DNA of 64,000 nt from Hofstenia miamia (taxonomy: Eukaryota > Xenacoelomorpha > Acoela). Position 1 is the first letter of the stretch. The number at the start of each line of letters is the position of its first letter. The position numbers and the translations under genes were made by a program. Location of the stretch: the NCBI GenBank assembly GCA_004352715.1, contig SCFE01000021.1:1397518-1461517 (forward strand). The letters run 5' to 3'. The notes under the pieces are model-generated. The model made no database searches and had not been told where the DNA came from. It worked only from the letters and a program-made list of their open reading frames with translations. This document shows, in pieces, positions 61,387-64,000 of the stretch.

Positions 61387-62718
61387 TTAATTTTGTAATT
61401 TATTGTAAAACTTCTTAACATCATCTTTAGTAATAGCTTTCAATCTTACTAATTCATCAATTAACTGAATAATTTCATTATAAATTTGAGCACTATCATT
61501 TCCAGCATTCTTAGAAGAAGTAAGTAATTCTAAGCGATCCATTAATTGTGAAGGATCATTGTAGTAGAAAACACTTTGACCCTTAATTATCTTTTTAACT
61601 TTTTGATTTTTGCGATTACCTGTAACTCCAGCTAGTTTTACCAGATTCCTAAATACTCTCTTAGACTTTTCAGTGTATTTATCTTGTTTTTTATTATATC
61701 TCTTTGTTAAAAGATCTATGAAGGATTGATCAATTGGTTCAGAAATAATTGGTTTTCCATAAGGCATACCATTTTGATCTACATAGTAAGCTTCCAAAAT
61801 ATATTCTCTATATAATTTATCCAAATCTATAAATGTAAGTCCAAACATATTGTCATGAACTTTAAGGGGTTGAGTATCTCTACCCTTAAGTCCTTTTCCT
61901 TGAATATTTCCATCCATAGATTTATGAGAGTCAACCAATTGAGTATTTTTCCTAACAAAATCAACAAATTTTCTGTATTTATCTAATTCTTTCCCATCAT
62001 TTACTAAGACATCATAATGTGCATTATTTTCATCATGTTTATCAACAACTTCATTGTAGTCATAAATAATTTTATCATAATGTGCTTGTTCATCATTTGT
62101 TAACTTTGTTTTTTGTTTATTTATTTTTTCAACTTCATCAATTTTAACTTTTAGGTCATGATATTTCTTTTCCAATATTTTATTTCCTTTGGTTAAACTT
62201 GTCTTTTTTCTACCATTATCTTTTATAATTTCATTTATTTGTTTAATAATTTCTTCATTTTCTGTATTATTACTTGTTTTAAGTTCATTTGGTAAAATTA
62301 AGCTATATTTATTTAGAACATCTATATCAAAATTGGTTTCAATTTGTGGAGCCTTTGCTCCTGCTTCTCCAAGAGAACTCTCATCTCCAAGAGAACTTTC
62401 ATCTTCTAACTGTTGTAGATTATTAAGATTATATGGCTTCCAATCCTCTATTGCATCTTGTAATTGCCTTTGATTTTTTCTCATTTCAGCTAATTCATTT
62501 GTTTGATCCCTTAGATTTTCTTTAATAACATTTGTTTGATCTTTTAATAGATCTCCTTGATCTGAAATAGTTTTTGAAATAGGTTTGTATGTTTCTTGTA
62601 AGTTGTACTGAACTTCATTTTGTTGGTTAAGTTAGTCACGTTTTTGTTGTAAAAGCTTTTTTTCTTTACTGACTTCATCTTCAAGATTTACTAGTTTTCT
62701 ATATTCATCATAATCCAT
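61387..62718 (-). pseudogene. Coiled-coil virion-associated protein, one nonsense codon
   Basis: 443 codons from MDYDEYRKLVNLEDEV, with TAA at codon 29 (62632-62634). After that the frame is open to 61387, with an internal ATG at 62484. The N-terminal 100 residues are heptad-rich (KISDQ/KENL/RDQT repeats), and a second coiled coil lies near residues 170-240. The C-terminal half is mixed, ending KAITKDDVKKFYNKLQN. I recognise the N-terminal REKK-LLxxKR pattern from companion genes of these capsid proteins. The function is not known to me. A spike, scaffold or tape role would be guesswork. Confidence 0.55.
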
Positions 62719-62750
62719 TATTATATAATTATTTTAGAAAATATTTTTGA
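62719..62750 (-). promoter_or_regulatory. Promoter-like block upstream of the coiled-coil gene
   Basis: - strand ATATTTTCTAAAATAATTAT followed by ATAATA and ATG. It keeps ATATTTTCT and TTATATA but lacks the TTTTCC run. TATATA is 3 nt from ATG. Confidence 0.45.
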
Positions 62751-62822
62751 CCCATTGCTCATGCAATACAGGACATGTTGTCCCTTAACTCCTAAAATAA
62801 AGGACACTTTGCTGTGTGCTCA

Positions 62823-63458
62823 TTACAAAGTTTCATTAAAGTTTTTATGTACTGTCTTCTTTTCTTTATTCACAAAAAGAAAGTCATAATTAGACAAACT
62901 TTCAAAAAGGTCTGGATTAAAAGAATTATCCCTGGCAATTGAATTTTTGTCACGATTATCAACAGGAGTGTATAAAACCATGTGTGTACAATTTGTCCTT
63001 ATTTTCTTTGGAACATTGTAATATGATTGTGAAATATATATTGCTGATATGTTCTGATGACGACCATCAGTGAAATGATTTGCAATTTTATTCTGTGTCT
63101 TTTCTGGGGCATTTACAAGGTCATCAAAGATAACTATTTTTCTACCTCCTGTTGTTGAATATTCATTAGTGTTTTTTAGAAATTCTTCTGGCAATATTTC
63201 CAAAACATTATAACCTATTTTATCTGATATTCTTTCCATTATTTTAATTAGATTTTGTATTTTTTCTTGATGAAAATTTGGAGTATAGATGTATAATTTA
63301 TCATAATATATAAGTGGTCTTAAAATCATATCCATTAATAAATTAGTTTTTCCACATCCTGATTTTCCACATATAAGCATTCTAAAGTCTTCTGGTAAGA
63401 AATCTACTGGTGATTTGTCATTTTTCACTTTTGGGGTATCATAATTAATGATCTTCAT
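62823..63458 (-). CDS. A32-like DNA-packaging ATPase (FtsK/HerA superfamily), intact
   Basis: 211 aa. Walker A CGKSGCGKTN at 30-39, Walker B KIVIFDDL at 107-114, and a YISQS sensor-like block at about 146-150 with an Arg shortly after. This is the poxvirus A32 / Polinton type that pumps the genome into capsids. I chose ATG 63458 (MKIINYDTPKV) because it follows the shared promoter-like block. An upstream in-frame ATG would translate that block (NIFFFPYI). It is the only undisturbed gene of the element. Divergently oriented to the PLA2 gene across 109 bp. Confidence 0.88.
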   Translation of the reverse strand: MKIINYDTPKVKNDKSPVDFLPEDFRMLICGKSGCGKTNLLMDMILRPLIYYDKLYIYTPNFHQEKIQNLIKIMERISDKIGYNVLEILPEEFLKNTNEYSTTGGRKIVIFDDLVNAPEKTQNKIANHFTDGRHQNISAIYISQSYYNVPKKIRTNCTHMVLYTPVDNRDKNSIARDNSFNPDLFESLSNYDFLFVNKEKKTVHKNFNETL

Positions 63459-63500
63459 TATATAAGGAAAAAAGAAAATATTTTTTTCTGAAATTAATTT
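63459..63500 (-). promoter_or_regulatory. Promoter-like block upstream of the ATPase
   Basis: - strand: AAATTAATTT (63491-63500), then CTTTTTTCCTTATATA directly abutting ATG (spacing 0). Confidence 0.6.
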
Positions 63501-63520
63501 CACTTCTTATTTAAAGGAAA

Positions 63521-63530
63521 GGGACTTTCC
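63521..63530. promoter_or_regulatory. Perfect kappaB-type site between the divergent genes
   Basis: GGGACTTTCC, the canonical NF-kappaB decamer, within GGAAAGGGACTTTCCC, whose GGAAAG/CTTTCC arms are inverted. Functional use is inference. Confidence 0.3.
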
Positions 63531-63540
63531 CATTGAAAAA

Positions 63541-63567
63541 ATATTTTCTTTTCTCTTTTTATAGATA
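63541..63567 (+). promoter_or_regulatory. Promoter-like block upstream of the PLA2 gene
   Basis: ATATTTTCTTTTCTCTTTTT followed by ATAGATA. Same T-rich/TATA layout as the - strand genes, pointing the other way. Confidence 0.45.
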
Positions 63568-64000
63568 ATAACAAATTTAACTTACTGTGTTAAAGAAAAA
63601 AGATTAACAGGTTCCATTCCAGGCTCAGGACAATTACTTACAACAAAAAATGGAAGAAATATGCTGAAATCAATTTGTAGCAATTGTGGAAGTAAAAAGA
63701 CACAATTTGTAAGAACTAAAGTAAAGAATTTACTTGTGGTTGGTGGAGCCAACCTTTTCCCTTTTGATATTCATAAAACAATTGGCTACCTTTCAAAACC
63801 AAAAGGAGGTTTCACACTTCAAATCATAAATATACTGGACCATATAATCCTTTACAGAAACAATTGAAAAATAATGTACAACCATATAATCAAATTGATG
63901 CTATTTCTAGAGAACATGATCTATGTTATAACAAAGCTCAAAAGGGGAAAGCTAACTGTGACAAACATGTTGAATAATTTAAGAAAAGTTAAACCTAAGA
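63568..64000 (+). pseudogene. Zinc-ribbon / phospholipase A2 protein, broken and running off the window
   Basis: The N-terminal part has a Cys block, CSNCGSKKTQFV (from 63676), like the second half of a zinc ribbon; the first half shows only one Cys (TYCVK). Downstream, in a shifted frame, come YTGPYNPL (calcium-loop-like) and REHDLCY, the His-Asp pair of PLA2 enzymes. Parvovirus VP1 and adintovirus PLA2 domains help particles leave endosomes. Breaks: ATA where the start is expected by the promoter spacing, a frame change near 63815 and another near 63970. The next ATG in frame is 63661. No repaired sequence is given. Confidence 0.65.

Larger units (their letters stand above)
57638..64000 (-). 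mobile_element. Endogenous virus-like element (Polinton/adintovirus type), partial
   Basis: Seven tightly packed genes, six on - and one on +, with intergenic gaps mostly under about 110 bp and no introns. Contents: packaging ATPase, two capsid-type proteins, fibre-like protein, coiled-coil protein, small ORF, PLA2 protein. The combination of an A32-type ATPase, capsid genes and a parvovirus-like PLA2 is known from adintoviruses and related Polinton-like elements of animals. Stops and frameshifts in most genes mark it as an old insertion. DNA polymerase B, integrase and terminal repeats are not in view. Left end is at a gap, right end beyond the window. Confidence 0.75.

Noticed and set aside
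63459-63503. Upstream ATG giving the ATPase 15 extra residues (MKLISEKNIFFFPYI)
   Set aside because: That leader is the translation of the shared promoter-like block; the ATG at 63458 is the better start, though the in-frame spacing keeps the question open.
1-64000. tRNA, rRNA, CRISPR arrays or bacterial operons
   Set aside because: No cloverleaf, rRNA block, regular spacer array or ribosome-binding pattern was seen by eye.

Overview
This is AT-rich nuclear DNA from an animal, probably an invertebrate. The coding signal is split into short exons with GT/AG borders. Introns reach about 11 kb. Between them lie (TA)n microsatellites and remnants of hAT, Tc1/mariner and Penelope-like elements. 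The species cannot be named from the sequence. Runs of N, single N characters and duplicated contig ends show that this is a draft scaffold.

Region 1 (4.9-47.6 kb, + strand) is one gene, a WNK (with-no-lysine) serine/threonine kinase. It has a lysine in the glycine-rich strand (GSFK), a cysteine in the usual lysine position (VAWCEL), the catalytic loop HRDLKCDN, a DLG motif and the activation-loop serine. A PF2/CCT-type domain follows, then a second PF2-like domain, an RFQV docking motif and a C-terminal coiled coil. About 1,158 residues can be assembled. Two exons needed for a continuous frame are not in the main path. One (54300-54355, +) fits exactly between exon 8 and exon 9. The other (51850-52194, - strand) carries a second RFQV motif and has phase-0 borders. 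Both lie on small contigs between 1,000-N gaps, so the scaffold downstream of 49.9 kb is best read as misplaced WNK contigs.

Region 2 (introns and flanks) is mostly transposon debris. It holds a 2-kb foldback palindrome (1.7-3.7 kb), three hAT-type MITEs with recognisable 8-bp target duplications, a dead Tc1 element (35.7-37.1 kb), the start of a Tc1 element with IR/DR-like ends (40.8-41.5 kb), and two related roughly 0.5-kb long-TIR elements that each keep only the C-terminal end of a transposase (24.5 and 45.2 kb). There is also a mariner relic and a Penelope-like GIY-YIG fragment.

Region 3 (57.6-64.0 kb, running off the window) is an endogenous virus-like element of the Polinton/adintovirus type. 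On the - strand it has an intact A32-like packaging ATPase, a coiled-coil protein, a minor capsid-like protein, a small ORF, a major capsid-like protein and a fibre-like protein with three head-like repeats. On the + strand it has a zinc-ribbon/phospholipase-A2 protein divergent from the ATPase. All but the ATPase are broken. Five start codons are preceded by a shared composite block: a T-rich run plus TTATATA, with the palindrome AAATTAATTT further upstream in four of them. TATATA always lies a multiple of 3 nt from the ATG. No polymerase or integrase gene is visible; they could lie beyond the window or in the gap. A 1,000-N gap separates this element from the WNK contigs, so their linkage is not proven.
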